Of a DNA stretch of 64,000 bases, positions 1 to 7,629 are shown piece after piece. The notes beneath the pieces were generated by a model. The model searched no databases. It worked only from the letters and a program-made list of their open reading frames with translations, and was not told where the DNA came from. Position 1 is the stretch's first letter; each line of letters starts with the position of its first letter. Source of the DNA: Serratia surfactantfaciens (GTDB lineage: Bacteria; Pseudomonadota; Gammaproteobacteria; Enterobacterales; Enterobacteriaceae); NCBI RefSeq assembly GCF_001642805.2, contig NZ_CP016948.1, positions 124,001 through 188,000 of the forward strand, given 5' to 3'. Both the position numbers and the translations under genes were made by a program.

Positions 1-740
1 GTGAGCGACATCGCCATCGAGTTGATGCCGTTCTTCAGCATGTGCAGCTCGCCGAGCATGTAGCCCTCCACGCGGCTGTCGAGCTGGCCGCGGCGGATGC
101 GGTCGACGGTGTTCACCATGTTGCGGATCGGGCCGGTCACGTCGCGCATCAGCCGGTAGGCGAACAGGATGGCGATGCACATGCACAGCAACAACAGCAG
201 GGTAGAGACAAAGACCTCTTTATATTGCTGCAGCCGCACCGACTGCAGATCCAGCTCGATCGCCACATAGCCCAGGTTGTTGTCGGGATGGCTGCCGCCG
301 TCGGCGTTTTCATCCGGATATTGGTTTTCCGACAGGATCGGCGTGCGCAGGATCAGCGAATCGCCGCGCCGGGTGAGCATCAGGTCGGTGGGCAACGGTA
401 CGCCTTTCGGCAGCTGCAGCTGGGCGAAGTTGTGATGATAATTGGAGGTGACGAACAGGTTGTTCTGCGCATCGAACACGGTGATCGAACGCACGATGTC
501 CGAATGGCGGCGATGCAACAGACTGACCAACTGCCTGACCGACTCGCGGCTGCGGAACGTCATGCCGTACTCGCTGGCCACCGCCAGCGGCTCGATGATG
601 CTGGCGCCGGCGTCGACCAATTGCTCCTGCAGCTCGTTGTAGCGATGCACCACGAAGAAGGTGCTGAGCAGCAAACCAATCAGCAAGGTCGGGGCCAGAA
701 TCAGGATCATCATGCGCGCACGCAGGCTGTATTTGGTCAT
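1..740 (-). CDS. barA: BarA sensor histidine kinase, N-terminal part (cut by window start)
   Basis: Hybrid inner-membrane sensor kinase that phosphorylates the response regulator UvrY and so drives CsrB/C RNA synthesis. Only about the first 246 codons are present, running off the left edge. Read on the minus strand the protein begins [20 protein letters not shown]; a first membrane helix (about residues 10-31) precedes a periplasmic sensor segment. A second hydrophobic helix follows, and then a HAMP linker, recognisable by its GPIRNMV-like start, near the window edge. The kinase, receiver and Hpt domains lie outside the window. It is divergent from rlmD, as in E. coli, with 66 bases between the start codons. 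Confidence 0.9.
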   Translation of the reverse strand, partial: MTKYSLRARMMILILAPTLLIGLLLSTFFVVHRYNELQEQLVDAGASIIEPLAVASEYGMTFRSRESVRQLVSLLHRRHSDIVRSITVFDAQNNLFVTSNYHHNFAQLQLPKGVPLPTDLMLTRRGDSLILRTPILSENQYPDENADGGSHPDNNLGYVAIELDLQSVRLQQYKEVFVSTLLLLLCMCIAILFAYRLMRDVTGPIRNMVNTVDRIRRGQLDSRVEGYMLGELHMLKNGINSMAMSL

Positions 741-806
741 GGGATTCCAATGTGGGAGAATTGACAGCTGACACTAGCTTAATGAACCAGCACACAATCG
801 ACAAAT

Positions 807-2156
807 ATGGCGCAATTCTACTCTCCCAAACGCCGCGTGACGACCCGGCAGAGCTCACAAATCTTCACCGTGACGGTGAGCGATCTCGATCCTTTCGGCC
901 AGGGCGTGGCGCGCCACGACGGCAAAGCGGTGTTCGTGCCGGGCGTACTGCCGGGCGAGCAGGCAGAAATTCAGCTGACCGAAGACAAGCGCCAGTTCGC
1001 CAAAGGCAAGCTCAAGCGCCTGCTGAGCCGCAGCCCGCAGCGGGTGGAACCGCGCTGCCCGCATTTTGGCGTATGCGGTGGCTGCCAGCAGCAGCACGCG
1101 GATGAGGCGCTGCAACAGCAGAGCAAGGCGGCGGCGCTGGTGCGCATGATCGCCCGCGAAACCGGGGTAACTCCCCAGCAGGAACCGGTGATCGCCGGCC
1201 CGGAATACGGCTATCGCCGCCGCACCCGCCTTAGCCTGGCGTGGCAGCCGAAGCAGCAGCGCCTGATGATGGGTTTTCGCCAGGCGGCCTCCAGCGAGCT
1301 GGTGGCGGTGGCGCACTGCCCGGTGTTGCGGCCGGAGCTGGAACAGCTGCTGGCGCCGGTGCGCACCTGCCTGAGCGGGCTGCAGGCGGTGCGGCGGCTG
1401 GGGCATGTGGAGCTGGTGCTGGCGGATAACGGTCCGCTGCTGGTGCTGCGCCATCTCGATGCGCTGAAGGACGCGGATCGGCAGGCGCTGTTGGCGTTTG
1501 GCGAGCGGGAAAACGTCGCCGTTTACCTGGCGCCGGACAGCGAGCGGTTGGAAAAACTGTGCGGTGACGCGCCGTATTATCAGGTTGACGGGCTACGCTT
1601 AGACTTCAGCCCGCGCGACTTTATTCAGGTCAATGACGCCGTAAACCAACAAATGGTGGCGCAGGCCCTTGAATGGCTCGACATTCAACCCAATGATCGG
1701 GTGCTGGACCTGTTCTGCGGCATGGGCAACTTCACTCTGCCGCTGGCGCGCCGCGCTGCTGCGGTGGTGGGCATCGAAGGTGTTGCCACGCTGGTAGCGA
1801 ATGGGCAATATAATGCACATAAGAATAAGCTGAATAATGCGTCGTTTTTCCATGAGAATCTGGAGGACGACGTGGAGCGGCAACCTTGGGCAGCACAAGG
1901 GTTTGATAAGGTGATGCTGGATCCCGCCCGCGCCGGTGCGGCCGGGGTGATGTCACATATTGTAAAACTGGCGCCGGCGCGGGTGGTTTATGTTTCCTGT
2001 AACCCCACCACGCTGGCTCGCGACAGCAAAGTGCTGTTGAGCGCCGGTTATCGTCTTGCGCGCGTGCGGATGTTGGATATGTTTCCGCACACGGGGCATC
2101 TTGAATCAATGGCGCTGTTTATCAACGAGCGCGCGCCAGAGGTCGCTGCAAAGTAG
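807..2156 (+). CDS. rlmD: 23S rRNA (uracil-1939-C5)-methyltransferase RlmD
   Basis: SAM-dependent enzyme making m5U1939 in 23S rRNA; cytoplasmic. The 449-residue product has an N-terminal TRAM domain, then the iron-sulfur cysteine cluster [10 protein letters not shown] (about residues 84-93). The SAM-binding loop reads [11 protein letters not shown] (about 298-308). The catalytic [11 protein letters not shown] motif (about 397-407) carries the nucleophilic cysteine. Length and motifs fit the RumA/RlmD family. It lies 9 bases before relA, which starts after the Shine-Dalgarno GGAGAGG, so the two are probably co-transcribed. Confidence 0.97.
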   Translation: MAQFYSPKRRVTTRQSSQIFTVTVSDLDPFGQGVARHDGKAVFVPGVLPGEQAEIQLTEDKRQFAKGKLKRLLSRSPQRVEPRCPHFGVCGGCQQQHADEALQQQSKAAALVRMIARETGVTPQQEPVIAGPEYGYRRRTRLSLAWQPKQQRLMMGFRQAASSELVAVAHCPVLRPELEQLLAPVRTCLSGLQAVRRLGHVELVLADNGPLLVLRHLDALKDADRQALLAFGERENVAVYLAPDSERLEKLCGDAPYYQVDGLRLDFSPRDFIQVNDAVNQQMVAQALEWLDIQPNDRVLDLFCGMGNFTLPLARRAAAVVGIEGVATLVANGQYNAHKNKLNNASFFHENLEDDVERQPWAAQGFDKVMLDPARAGAAGVMSHIVKLAPARVVYVSCNPTTLARDSKVLLSAGYRLARVRMLDMFPHTGHLESMALFINERAPEVAAK

Positions 2157-2165
2157 GGAGAGGTT

Positions 2166-4397
2166 ATGGTTGCGGTAAGAAGTGCACATCTGAATACGGC
2201 GGGTGAGTTCGCTCTCGATGAGTGGATCGCCAGCTTGGGGCTACCTAACCCGCAGTCATGTGAGCGATTGGCCGCAACCTGGCGTTATTGTGAGCAGCAG
2301 ACCCAAAACCATCCCGACGCCTCGCTGCTGCTGTGGCGCGGCCTGGAGATGGTGGAAATCCTCTCGACGCTGAGCATGGACAACGACAGCATGCGCGCCG
2401 CGCTGCTGTTCCCGCTGGTGGACGCCGGTATCGTGCAGGAAGAGATCCTGACCGAAGCGTTCGGCAAGGGCATCGTCGCGCTGGTGCACGGCGTGCGCGA
2501 CATGGACGCCATTCGCCAACTGAAAGCCACCCAAAACGACTCGATGGCCTCCGAACAGGTCGACAACGTGCGCCGCATGCTGTTGGCGATGGTAGAGGAT
2601 TTCCGCTGCGTGGTCATCAAGCTGGCGGAGCGCATCGCCCATCTGCGCGAGGTGAAAGACGCGCCGGAAGACGAGCGCGTGCTGGCGGCGAAAGAGTGTT
2701 CCAATATCTACGCCCCGCTGGCTAACCGGCTCGGTATCGGTCAGCTGAAATGGGAGCTGGAAGATTTTTGCTTCCGCTACCTGCACCCGGAAGAATACAA
2801 GCGCATCGCCAAGCTGTTGCACGAGCGCCGCATCGATCGCGAACAGTTCATCGACGATTTCGTCGCCGGGTTGCGCGCCGAGATGGCCAGCGAAGGCATT
2901 CGGGTAGAGATCTACGGCCGGCCGAAACACATCTACAGCATCTGGCGCAAGATGCAGAAAAAGCACCTGGCATTCGACGAACTGTTCGACGTGCGCGCGG
3001 TGCGCATCGTGGCGGAGCGTCTGCAGGATTGTTATGCGGCGTTGGGCATCGTGCATACCCACTTCCGCCATCTGCCGGACGAGTTCGACGACTACGTCGC
3101 CAACCCGAAACCCAACGGCTACCAGTCGATCCATACCGTGGTGCTGGGGCCGCGCGGCAAAACCGTCGAGATTCAGATCCGCACCCGGCAAATGCACGAG
3201 GACGCCGAGCTGGGCGTGGCCGCGCACTGGAAGTACAAAGAGGGCGCGGGGGTTACCGTGCGCTCCGGCTACGAAGAGCGCATCGCCTGGCTGCGTAAGC
3301 TGATCGCCTGGCAGGAAGAGATGGCGGACTCCGGCGAGATGCTCGACGAAGTGCGCAGCCAGGTGTTCGACGATCGGGTCTATGTGTTTACCCCGAAAGG
3401 CGACGTGGTGGATCTGCCGGCCGGCTCCACGCCGCTCGACTTCGCCTACCATATTCACAGCGACGTCGGTCACCGCTGCATCGGTGCCAAGATCGGCGGC
3501 CGCATCGTGCCGTTCACCTATCAGCTGAAGATGGGCGATCAGATTGAGATCATCACCCAGAAGCAGCCGAACCCGAGCCGCGACTGGCTGAACCCGAACC
3601 TGGGCTACGTCACCACCAGCCGCGGGCGCTCGAAGATCCACAACTGGTTCCGCAAGCAGGATCGCGACAAGAACATTCTTGCCGGCCGCCAGATGCTGGA
3701 CAACGAACTGGAACACCTCGGCATCAGCCTGAAAGAGGCCGAAAAGCTGCTGATCCCGCGTTACAACATGAACTCGCTGGACGAAGTGTTGGCGGCGATC
3801 GGCGGCGGGGACATTCGCCTGAACCAGATGGTGAATTACCTGCAGGGCAAGTTCAACAAACCGAGCGCCGAAGAGCAGGATCGCGAGGCGCTGCGCCAGC
3901 TGGTGCAGCAAAAAGCGCCGCCGCCGACCCGCAACAAGGACAACGGCCGAGTGGTGGTGGAGGGGGTGGGCAATCTGATGCACCACATCGCCCGCTGCTG
4001 CCAGCCGATCCCGGGCGACGACATTGTCGGCTTTATCACCCAGGGGCGCGGCATCTCGATCCACCGTGCGGATTGCGATCAGCTGGTCGATTTGCAATCC
4101 CACGCGCCGGAACGCATTGTCGACGCGGTATGGGGCGAAAGCTACTCCAGCGGCTATTCGCTGGTGGTGCGTGTGATGGCCAATGACCGCAGCGGCTTGC
4201 TGCGCGATATCACCACTATTCTGGCCAACGAAAAGGTCAACGTGCTGGGCGTCGCCAGCCGCAGCGACACCAAGAAACAGCTGGCCACCATCGACATGGA
4301 TATCGAAATCTACAACCAGCAGGTGCTGGGGCGGGTGTTGGCGAAGCTGAACCAGCTGCCGGACGTGATAGACGCCAAGCGTCTGCACGGCAACTAA
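2166..4397 (+). CDS. relA: GTP pyrophosphokinase RelA, (p)ppGpp synthetase I
   Basis: Ribosome-associated alarmone synthase that makes (p)ppGpp from ATP and GTP/GDP when uncharged tRNA occupies the A site. The 743 residues match the family length. In order there is a degenerate hydrolase region, the synthetase domain with FDELFDVRAVR (about 275-285), and a TGS domain (RVYVFTPKGDVVDLP, about 405-419). A zinc-finger/CC region (HHIARCCQP) and a C-terminal ACT domain (NDRSGLLRDITTILANEKVN) follow. The hydrolase region lacks a clear HD metal motif, as expected for RelA rather than SpoT. It sits between rlmD and mazG. No mazEF toxin-antitoxin pair follows it. Confidence 0.98.
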   Translation: MVAVRSAHLNTAGEFALDEWIASLGLPNPQSCERLAATWRYCEQQTQNHPDASLLLWRGLEMVEILSTLSMDNDSMRAALLFPLVDAGIVQEEILTEAFGKGIVALVHGVRDMDAIRQLKATQNDSMASEQVDNVRRMLLAMVEDFRCVVIKLAERIAHLREVKDAPEDERVLAAKECSNIYAPLANRLGIGQLKWELEDFCFRYLHPEEYKRIAKLLHERRIDREQFIDDFVAGLRAEMASEGIRVEIYGRPKHIYSIWRKMQKKHLAFDELFDVRAVRIVAERLQDCYAALGIVHTHFRHLPDEFDDYVANPKPNGYQSIHTVVLGPRGKTVEIQIRTRQMHEDAELGVAAHWKYKEGAGVTVRSGYEERIAWLRKLIAWQEEMADSGEMLDEVRSQVFDDRVYVFTPKGDVVDLPAGSTPLDFAYHIHSDVGHRCIGAKIGGRIVPFTYQLKMGDQIEIITQKQPNPSRDWLNPNLGYVTTSRGRSKIHNWFRKQDRDKNILAGRQMLDNELEHLGISLKEAEKLLIPRYNMNSLDEVLAAIGGGDIRLNQMVNYLQGKFNKPSAEEQDREALRQLVQQKAPPPTRNKDNGRVVVEGVGNLMHHIARCCQPIPGDDIVGFITQGRGISIHRADCDQLVDLQSHAPERIVDAVWGESYSSGYSLVVRVMANDRSGLLRDITTILANEKVNVLGVASRSDTKKQLATIDMDIEIYNQQVLGRVLAKLNQLPDVIDAKRLHGN

Positions 4398-4410
4398 GCC
4401 CACGGCACTT

Positions 4411-4443
4411 TTCGGGCCGCATCCGATGTCGATGCGGCCCGAA
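4411..4443 (+). terminator. Hairpin between relA and mazG
   Basis: A 13-base perfect inverted repeat (TTCGGGCCGCATC / GATGCGGCCCGAA) with a 7-base loop, starting 14 bases after the relA stop. No T-run follows, so it is either a weak terminator or an RNA-stabilising or processing hairpin. It occupies the place where E. coli carries mazEF. Confidence 0.6.
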
Positions 4444-4497
4444 CTCCATCAGTTCCGGCGGGCATATCAGCACGCCCTTTTTTCTCAGAGATTTTTT

Positions 4498-5292
4498 ATG
4501 ACCCAATCCACTCCGCTGCAGCGTCTGTTGAACATCATGAAAACGCTGCGCGACCCACAGGTCGGTTGCTCGTGGGACCGCAAGCAAACCTTCGCTACCA
4601 TTGCGCCCTACACGCTGGAGGAAACTTACGAGGTGCTGGACGCCATTGAGCGGCAAGATTACGCCGATCTGCGCGACGAGTTGGGCGATTTGCTGTTCCA
4701 GGTGGTGTTCTACGCCCAGATGGGGCAGGAACAGGGGCTGTTCGATTTCGATGAGGTGTGCACCGCCATCAGCGATAAGCTGGAGCGTCGTCATCCGCAT
4801 ATCTTCGGCGACGCCGAGGGCGGAGACAGCGAAACCGTCGCGGCGCGTTGGGAGCAGCTGAAAGCGGGCGAGCGCGCCGAAAAAGCGCTGCACTCGGTGC
4901 TGGACGATATTCCGCAGGCGCTGCCGGCATTGATGAAAGCGCACAAGATCCAAAAACGCTGCGCCTCGGTCGGCTTCGACTGGAACACTCTGGGCCCGGT
5001 GCTGGACAAAGTGTACGAAGAGATCGATGAAGTGATGCACGAAGCCCGCCAGGCGGTGGTCGACGAGAGCAAGCTGGAAGAGGAGATCGGCGATCTGCTG
5101 TTCGCCACGGTGAACCTGTCGCGTCATCTGGGGCACAAGGCGGAGAACGCGCTGCAGGCGGCGAACCGCAAGTTCGAACGCCGCTTCCGCCAGGTGGAAG
5201 AGATCGTTCAGCAACGCGGGCTGCGGTTGGAAGACGCCACGCTGGAGCAGATGGAAGAGGCCTGGCAGCAGGTGAAAAAATCTGAAATCTGA
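4498..5292 (+). CDS. mazG: Nucleoside triphosphate pyrophosphohydrolase MazG
   Basis: Hydrolyses NTPs and dNTPs to the monophosphates; in E. coli it affects ppGpp level and removes non-canonical nucleotides. The product is 264 residues, beginning MTQSTPLQRLLNIMKTLRDP, matching the E. coli length. An in-frame upstream ATG at 4426 is rejected because it would lie inside the preceding hairpin and add 24 residues unlike the family. Two tandem MazG folds are visible: EETYEVLDAIE with DELGDLLFQVVF (about 40-75) and a second copy with LEEEIGDLLFATVNL (about 197-211), each showing the acidic metal-binding motif. Confidence 0.97.
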   Translation: MTQSTPLQRLLNIMKTLRDPQVGCSWDRKQTFATIAPYTLEETYEVLDAIERQDYADLRDELGDLLFQVVFYAQMGQEQGLFDFDEVCTAISDKLERRHPHIFGDAEGGDSETVAARWEQLKAGERAEKALHSVLDDIPQALPALMKAHKIQKRCASVGFDWNTLGPVLDKVYEEIDEVMHEARQAVVDESKLEEEIGDLLFATVNLSRHLGHKAENALQAANRKFERRFRQVEEIVQQRGLRLEDATLEQMEEAWQQVKKSEI

Positions 5293-5354
5293 ATGGATGG
5301 AGGCACACGGCGAGTGAGTTTCTTGACCCGCCGGTTCAACATCAGTCGATATCG

Positions 5355-5386
5355 CTCTTCTGCGTAGGGGACCTGTCGCAGAAGAG
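5355..5386. repeat. Inverted repeat downstream of mazG and tnpR
   Basis: CTCTTCTGCG and its exact complement CGCAGAAGAG flank a 12-base spacer that contains GGGGACC. It lies between the converging mazG and tnpR stop codons and could be a factor-dependent or shared terminator. The inner GGGG...CGCAGAA order resembles the outer end of Tn3-family terminal repeats, but no matching partner was found on the far side of the island. Confidence 0.45.
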
Positions 5387-5389
5387 CCA

Positions 5390-5950
5390 TTAACCGCATC
5401 TTTTCAGGTATTGGTAAAGCGTCTCTCTGCTGATGCCAAATTCGCGAGCAAGCTGCGTTTTCCTCTCACCGTTTGTTGCGCGTAACCGCAATTCAGCCTG
5501 TTGCTCGGAGGACAGCAATTTTTTTCTACCCCGGTAAGCGCCGCGCACTCTGGCCAGCGCGATGCCTTCGCGCTGGCGTTCACGAATTAAAGCTCGTTCG
5601 AATTCGGCAAATGCGCCCATGACAGACAGCATTAGCTTATCCGCTGATGAATCTTTACCGGTAAACGTCAAACTCTCTTTCACAAACTCAACGGTGACGC
5701 CTTTATCGGTCAGTCTGTGGACCTGACGTTGCAGATCATTCAGGTTGCGTGCCAATCTATCCATGCTCTGAACCACCACGGTATCGCCGTTGCGCACTGC
5801 CGAGAACAGGGCATCCAGCTCTGGGCGTTGTAGATCCTTGACTGACGCGTTATCAATGAAAGATTTATCTACCAGAGTTCTTTCCAGTTGCTGTTCGGGA
5901 CTCAGTTCACAGTGACTAATCCGAATGTAGCCAATACGTTGACCGTTCAT
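5390..5950 (-). CDS. tnpR: Tn21-type serine resolvase (TnpR)
   Basis: Small serine recombinase of 186 residues that resolves cointegrates of Tn3-family transposons at a res site. The N-terminus reads GQRIGYIRIS with the catalytic serine at position 12. Next come the MDRLARNL motif (about 64-71) and the E-helix region MLSVMGAFAEFERALIRERQ (about 108-127). A C-terminal helix-turn-helix follows (LAREFGISRETLYQYL). Length and motifs are very close to Tn21/Tn501 TnpR. No tnpA, merA or integron genes are present, so it is an orphan. Candidate res dyads lie just upstream of its start. It faces away from the RiPP operon and is probably a remnant of, or helper for, the element that brought the operon here. 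Confidence 0.93.
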   Translation of the reverse strand: MNGQRIGYIRISHCELSPEQQLERTLVDKSFIDNASVKDLQRPELDALFSAVRNGDTVVVQSMDRLARNLNDLQRQVHRLTDKGVTVEFVKESLTFTGKDSSADKLMLSVMGAFAEFERALIRERQREGIALARVRGAYRGRKKLLSSEQQAELRLRATNGERKTQLAREFGISRETLYQYLKRCG

Positions 5951-5970
5951 ACGCCTCCGATGCTGAATAT

Positions 5971-6035
5971 GTCATGAATAATCTATGACTTTAATTTCCT
6001 GTGTCAGTAAATAATATTTAAACCTTATTCTGACA
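5971..6035. promoter_or_regulatory. Candidate res site for the resolvase
   Basis: Directly upstream of tnpR are two dyads. One is GTCAT-9-ATGAC (5971-5989). The other is TGTCAG...CTGACA spanning 6002-6035, exactly 34 bases, the length of res subsite II in Tn3-type elements, with AT-rich halves (TGTCAGTAAATA / TGTCAGAATAAG). A third, imperfect dyad GTTAGAG-GTATA-GCTCAAC (6061-6079) lies where a crossover subsite I would be expected. Assignment as res is inference from spacing and half-site similarity. Confidence 0.5.
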
Positions 6036-6045
6036 CTTTTAGTTT

Positions 6046-6074
6046 TTGGCTTTATATTGCGTTAGAGGTATAGC
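6046..6074 (+). promoter_or_regulatory. Candidate promoter of the RiPP operon
   Basis: TTGGCT, 17 bases, then TATAGC form a plausible sigma-70 promoter, about 155 bases upstream of the precursor start. The whole 5951-6229 interval is strongly AT-rich and holds no other gene. It overlaps the candidate res subsite I, so resolvase binding could influence transcription. No close match to a known regulator site was recognised. Confidence 0.35.
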
Positions 6075-6229
6075 TCAACTTTTTGAAATAGTCTTTAAAT
6101 TATCAATCCAGTAACAAAAAACTTATCCTGTGTAACATTTTTGGTTTTTTCTTCTTTATCTTTAACAATGTTTAAGTAAAGGTAATTGCGCACATCAATT
6201 CCGGTGTGCAATACAAAAAGGATTATGTG

Positions 6230-6385
6230 ATGTCTAAATTAGCCAAAGAAATTAGCATGAATAAAGCAGCCGTCACCGTTGCAGCTGATAAAAAAGACGC
6301 ACGAAAAGCACTGGCTCAATCTATGCTGGATAGCGTTTCTGGCGGTTGGGTCAACGCCTTTGCGCGTTGGTCTAAGAGTTTCTAA
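6230..6385 (+). CDS. xyeA: XyeA-like triceptide (RiPP) precursor peptide
   Basis: 51-residue peptide read directly from the bases, too short for routine ORF calling. AAGGA lies 7 bases before the ATG. The leader (residues 1-39) is Lys/Ala/Asp-rich and ends LDSVSGG, a classical double-glycine site for a C39-peptidase exporter. The 12-residue core WVNAFARWSKSF contains three aromatic-x-(N/R/K) triplets: WVN (40-42), FAR (44-46) and WSK (47-49). In the XYE family of Enterobacterales, radical SAM/SPASM enzymes join the aromatic ring to the beta-carbon of the third residue of such triplets, giving three-residue cyclophanes. The following genes supply maturase, protease and exporter. The modified product and any antibacterial activity are inferred. 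Confidence 0.88.
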   Translation: MSKLAKEISMNKAAVTVAADKKDARKALAQSMLDSVSGGWVNAFARWSKSF

Positions 6386-6395
6386 TTAGTCTTGG

Positions 6396-6419
6396 TGCAG
6401 GGTGGGAAACCACCCTGCA
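6396..6419 (+). terminator. Attenuator hairpin between precursor and maturase genes
   Basis: Perfect 10-bp stem TGCAGGGTGG / CCACCCTGCA closed by a GAAA tetraloop, 10 bases after the precursor stop and followed by TTTCCTCATTT. The weak, interrupted T-tract suggests partial termination or protection of the precursor mRNA from 3' decay. Either would make more precursor than enzyme, as is common in RiPP operons. Confidence 0.75.
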
Positions 6420-6450
6420 TTTCCTCATTTGTTGAACCGTGGTGCAGGCA

Positions 6451-7629
6451 ATGACGAATAAGAAAAAAATAAAGCATCTTGAAATAATTCTAAAGGTTAG
6501 TGAACGATGCAACATTAACTGCACGTATTGCTATGTATTCAACCTGGGCAATGATTTGGCAATAAATTCAAAACCAATTATTTCTCATAACATCATTAAA
6601 GACCTGAGGGGGTTCTTCGAGCGGGCCTGTCAGGAGTATGAAATAGAAACGGTACAGGTTGATTTTCATGGTGGCGAACCATTAATGATGGGGAAAGAGC
6701 GTTTCGATAACGCCTGCAAAGAGCTTATTTCAGGTGATTACCAAGGCGCCAGGCTCAACCTGGCCTGCCAAACAAACGCTATCCTTATTGATAATGAGTG
6801 GATTGATATTTTCTCGAAATATAATATCAGCGTGGGTATTTCTATTGATGGTCCTAAGCACATTAACGACAGGCACCGTCTGGATAGAAAGGGCCGCAGC
6901 ACCTACGAAGGTACGGTAAAAGGGCTGGAGATGCTACAGGCAGCCTGGAAGGCGGGTCGGCTTATCGATGAACCCGGTATCCTGTGCGTCGCCAATCCCT
7001 CGGTAAAAGGTGCTGAGATTTATCGCCATTTTGTTGATGTGCTGAAATGCAAAAAATTTGACTTCCTCATTCCTGATGAAAGCCATGATACGTGTACCGA
7101 TCCTGACGGACTGTCAGATTTTTATTGCTCAGCGTTGGATGAGTTCTTTTTGGATGCGGATAAAGAGGTGTATGTACGCTACTTCCATACGCACATTCAA
7201 TCCATGTTGAGTTCAGAATTCAGTCCAGTAATGGGGGTGAGTAAAGCCGGAAGCGACACTCTCGCTTTCACGGTGAGCTCCGATGGCGATCTGTATGTGG
7301 ATGATACGCTCAGAACGACTAATGACGCTATATTTACGCCTATTGGCAATGTTCAGGATTTAATGCTGTCAGGCACGTTGGCTTCATGGCAGATGAAAAA
7401 ATATATGGCGGTGAATAATCAGCTTCCTACCGTTTGCGCTGATTGCGTATGGCAAAAAGTTTGCGGCGGTGGCCGCCATATTCAACGCTATTCCTCAGGC
7501 GATGATTTCAACCGTGAAACCGTGTTCTGTCCGTCGATAAGAAAGATTATGAGCCGCGCGGCTTCGCATTTGATTGAATCGGGTGTGAGTGAAGATATAA
7601 TCATGAAAAACCTAGAGGTTAACTCATGA
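6451..7629 (+). CDS. xyeB: XyeB-like radical SAM/SPASM cyclophane-forming maturase
   Basis: Predicted to form three-residue cyclophane crosslinks on the upstream precursor. The 392-residue protein has the radical SAM motif CNINCTYC (C20, C24, C27), then DFHGGEP typical of the SAM-binding fold. The C-terminal SPASM region has CADCVWQKVCGGG (C329, C332, C338) and a later ETVFCPS cysteine for auxiliary iron-sulfur clusters. The start is uncertain: a GTG at 6439 is in frame, but neither start has a strong Shine-Dalgarno; the ATG was preferred. The stop overlaps the next start by ATGA, implying translational coupling. Base composition is clearly more AT-rich than flanking housekeeping genes, consistent with acquisition by transfer. 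Confidence 0.9.
   Translation: MTNKKKIKHLEIILKVSERCNINCTYCYVFNLGNDLAINSKPIISHNIIKDLRGFFERACQEYEIETVQVDFHGGEPLMMGKERFDNACKELISGDYQGARLNLACQTNAILIDNEWIDIFSKYNISVGISIDGPKHINDRHRLDRKGRSTYEGTVKGLEMLQAAWKAGRLIDEPGILCVANPSVKGAEIYRHFVDVLKCKKFDFLIPDESHDTCTDPDGLSDFYCSALDEFFLDADKEVYVRYFHTHIQSMLSSEFSPVMGVSKAGSDTLAFTVSSDGDLYVDDTLRTTNDAIFTPIGNVQDLMLSGTLASWQMKKYMAVNNQLPTVCADCVWQKVCGGGRHIQRYSSGDDFNRETVFCPSIRKIMSRAASHLIESGVSEDIIMKNLEVNS

Noticed and set aside
2256..4403. 715-codon open frame antisense to relA
   Set aside because: A GC-rich, codon-biased gene leaves the opposite strand open. The composition (His/Gln/Ala/Val-rich) and lack of any domain mark it as a shadow of relA.
5367..5404. GGGGACCTGTCGCAGAAGAGCC... 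as a Tn3-family 38-bp terminal repeat
   Set aside because: Only the GGGG...CGCAGAA portion fits, no TAAG end, and no inverted partner was found on the pyrG side; kept only as an inverted repeat.
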